A stretch of 6,430 bases of DNA from Candidatus Woesebacteria bacterium (lineage in GTDB: Bacteria > Patescibacteriota > Microgenomatia > UBA1400 > MFAQ01): assembly GCA_020052895.1 (NCBI GenBank), contig JAGVOE010000066.1, forward strand, positions 1 to 6,430, read 5' to 3'. The position numbers were made by a program, and so were the translations under genes. Shown here piece after piece: positions 5,261-6,430 of this stretch (its first letter is position 1; every line of letters begins with the position of its first letter). Under the pieces are notes generated by a model. The model saw nothing but the letters and a program-made list of their open reading frames with translations. It made no database searches and had not been told where the DNA came from.

Positions 5261-6331
5261 ATGAACCTCTTAGATAACCCCAAGCAGTATCAGCAGATCG
5301 ACGAACAAGATCTTTATGGCTCCCTAGCCAAGATGGGTCGCCAGTTTGAGTCCGGCTGGAGCGCCGCCCAGTTTGTTAGCCTCGGCTTTGACCCTGACAA
5401 GATCAAAAATATCGTCTTTGTCGGCATGGGTGGCAGCAATTTGGCTGGCTACATCGCTCACTCCCTTGCCCCTTTTCTCCTTTCACTTCCTTTCGAAATC
5501 GTCGCCAACTACCGACTCCCTTCATACGCCAACAAAAGCACCCTGGTAATTCTCTCAAGTTACTCCGGTAATACCGAAGAGGTTTTATCCTGCGCTCAAG
5601 ATGCTGAAATGAGGGGTTGCCGGTCACTAGCGATCACCTCCGGCGGTCAACTACAGGCCCTGGCCCTGTCCAAAAAACTGCCTCTCATCCTTCTGGACGG
5701 TCAGCTAAACCCCTCCTCTGTACCACGAGCCGGCCTTGGTTTGTCACTGGGAGCCGTGATTAGTCTACTGGTCCGTTTAAATCCCATTTCAGAGAGATAC
5801 TTCAATCAAAAAGAAATCATTCACACTATTGACCGAGTCCTAGATATGGTTAATCGGTCCAAAGATCAGTCCGACAATCCCGCCAAGACCTTAGCCGCCA
5901 AGCACAAGGGGCAGGGAATAATCTTTTTTGCCGCCAACCATCTCTTGGGAGTCGCCAAATCCGGCACCAACTACCTTCATGAAACTGCCAAAGCTATGAG
6001 TACCAGCTTTAGTTTTCCTGACCTCAATCACCATCTTCTCGAAGGTTTTGCTTTCCCCATGGGCCTAAAGGACCAGCAAAACATTCTCATACTAAACTCC
6101 TCACTCTACCCTGAAGTTATTCAAAAAAGAGTCACCCTCACTCGGGAAATTCTCCTTCAGCAAAAATACTTAGTCACTGTTATTAAGCCTGAGAGCATCG
6201 ACGCTGTTTCTCAAGCCTTTGAGTCGCTGGTCTTTTTAATAATGTTTAGCTATTATTTAAGTATGGCTAATAAAATTAATCCAACCCCTACTCCATGGGT
6301 TGATTATCTAAAGACCCATCTTAAAACCTAA
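5261..6331 (+). CDS. Bifunctional phosphoglucose/phosphomannose isomerase
   Basis: This SIS-domain enzyme interconverts fructose-6-P with glucose-6-P and with mannose-6-P, linking glycolysis or gluconeogenesis to the mutase encoded just upstream. At 356 aa it fits the archaeal-type PGI/PMI family (about 300-350 aa). Visible signatures are GMGGSNLAG (55-63), the sugar-phosphate loop SSYSGNTEE (99-107), SVPRAGLG (153-160) with the family's conserved Arg (156), HETAKAM (240-246) whose Glu241 matches the catalytic base, DLNHH (254-258) with the conserved His257, and the C-terminal helix MANKINPTPTPWVDYLK (335-351) with the conserved Lys338 region. The ATG follows the mutase TAA with no gap (TAAATG) and has no SD, so translation is probably coupled to the gene upstream. 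The PGI/PMI assignment over a plain SIS protein rests on the combined SYSGNTEE, PR and LNH motifs. Confidence 0.9.
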   Translation: MNLLDNPKQYQQIDEQDLYGSLAKMGRQFESGWSAAQFVSLGFDPDKIKNIVFVGMGGSNLAGYIAHSLAPFLLSLPFEIVANYRLPSYANKSTLVILSSYSGNTEEVLSCAQDAEMRGCRSLAITSGGQLQALALSKKLPLILLDGQLNPSSVPRAGLGLSLGAVISLLVRLNPISERYFNQKEIIHTIDRVLDMVNRSKDQSDNPAKTLAAKHKGQGIIFFAANHLLGVAKSGTNYLHETAKAMSTSFSFPDLNHHLLEGFAFPMGLKDQQNILILNSSLYPEVIQKRVTLTREILLQQKYLVTVIKPESIDAVSQAFESLVFLIMFSYYLSMANKINPTPTPWVDYLKTHLKT

Positions 6332-6332
6332 C

Positions 6333-6430
6333 ATGCCCCACACTCCTGCCCTGGTTCTACCATTTTCCCAAATTAGAAAAGAGGACATTCCTTTTGTCGG
6401 TGGCAAGGGAGCCAACCTCGGTGAGATGTA
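6333..6430 (+). CDS. ppsA: PEP synthase-type enzyme, N-terminal fragment (cut by window end)
   Basis: Thirty-two codons are visible. They end in FVGGKGANLGEM (21-32), the hallmark start of the pyruvate phosphate dikinase ATP/pyruvate-binding domain, with the Lys of GGKGAN (25) matching the nucleotide-contacting Lys of that family. PEP synthase makes phosphoenolpyruvate from pyruvate and ATP. The ATG is 1 nt after the PGI/PMI stop and has no SD, so it belongs to the same operon. A gluconeogenic role would fit the two sugar-phosphate enzymes upstream. Pyruvate phosphate dikinase and rifampin phosphotransferase share this N-terminal motif and cannot be excluded from 32 residues. The operon context favours PEP synthase. 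Confidence 0.8.
   Translation, partial: MPHTPALVLPFSQIRKEDIPFVGGKGANLGEM

Overview
This window looks like a piece of a small bacterial genome of the Candidate Phyla Radiation (Patescibacteria) type. The case rests on gene style, not on a marker gene. The evidence is a very short DNA polymerase III delta subunit, a compact DEAD-box helicase with a basic Arg/Gly/Asn/Tyr-rich N-terminal tail, fused-function sugar-phosphate enzymes (PGM/PMM and PGI/PMI), several starts with no Shine-Dalgarno sequence, and genes packed head to tail on one strand. Every gene lies on the + strand and the standard code reads through all of them. The exact lineage cannot be fixed from this sequence.

Layout: (1) 39-725, holA-like delta subunit of the clamp loader, shortened. 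(2) 765-1121, a 118-aa protein I do not recognise, with a textbook AAGGAGG ribosome binding site and a strong intrinsic terminator at 1127-1150. (3) 1271-2476, a DEAD-box RNA helicase behind a promoter at 1157-1162 and a leader of about 100 nt that can fold into mutually exclusive hairpins. (4) 2562-3791, nicotinate phosphoribosyltransferase (pncB), with its own extended -10 promoter, an inverted repeat over that promoter, a GGAGG site and a terminator at 3799-3827. (5) 3857-5260, phosphoglucomutase/phosphomannomutase, apparently on a leaderless transcript. (6) 5261-6331, bifunctional phosphoglucose/phosphomannose isomerase, starting directly after the previous stop. (7) 6333 to the window end, the N-terminus of a phosphoenolpyruvate synthase-type enzyme.

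The last three genes form a tight operon (gaps of 0 and 1 nt) for hexose-phosphate interconversion and PEP supply. It could make glucose-1-P and mannose-1-P for glycan precursors. pncB makes nicotinate mononucleotide from scavenged nicotinate, which fits a reduced, salvage-dependent cell. pncB also appears lower in GC than its neighbours and may have been acquired separately.

No CRISPR array, tRNA, rRNA, insertion sequence or toxin-antitoxin pair is visible. I see no clearly new multi-gene system. The best leads are the structured helicase leader, the unrecognised 118-aa gene, and the contrast between two self-contained SD-plus-terminator units and the surrounding SD-less genes.
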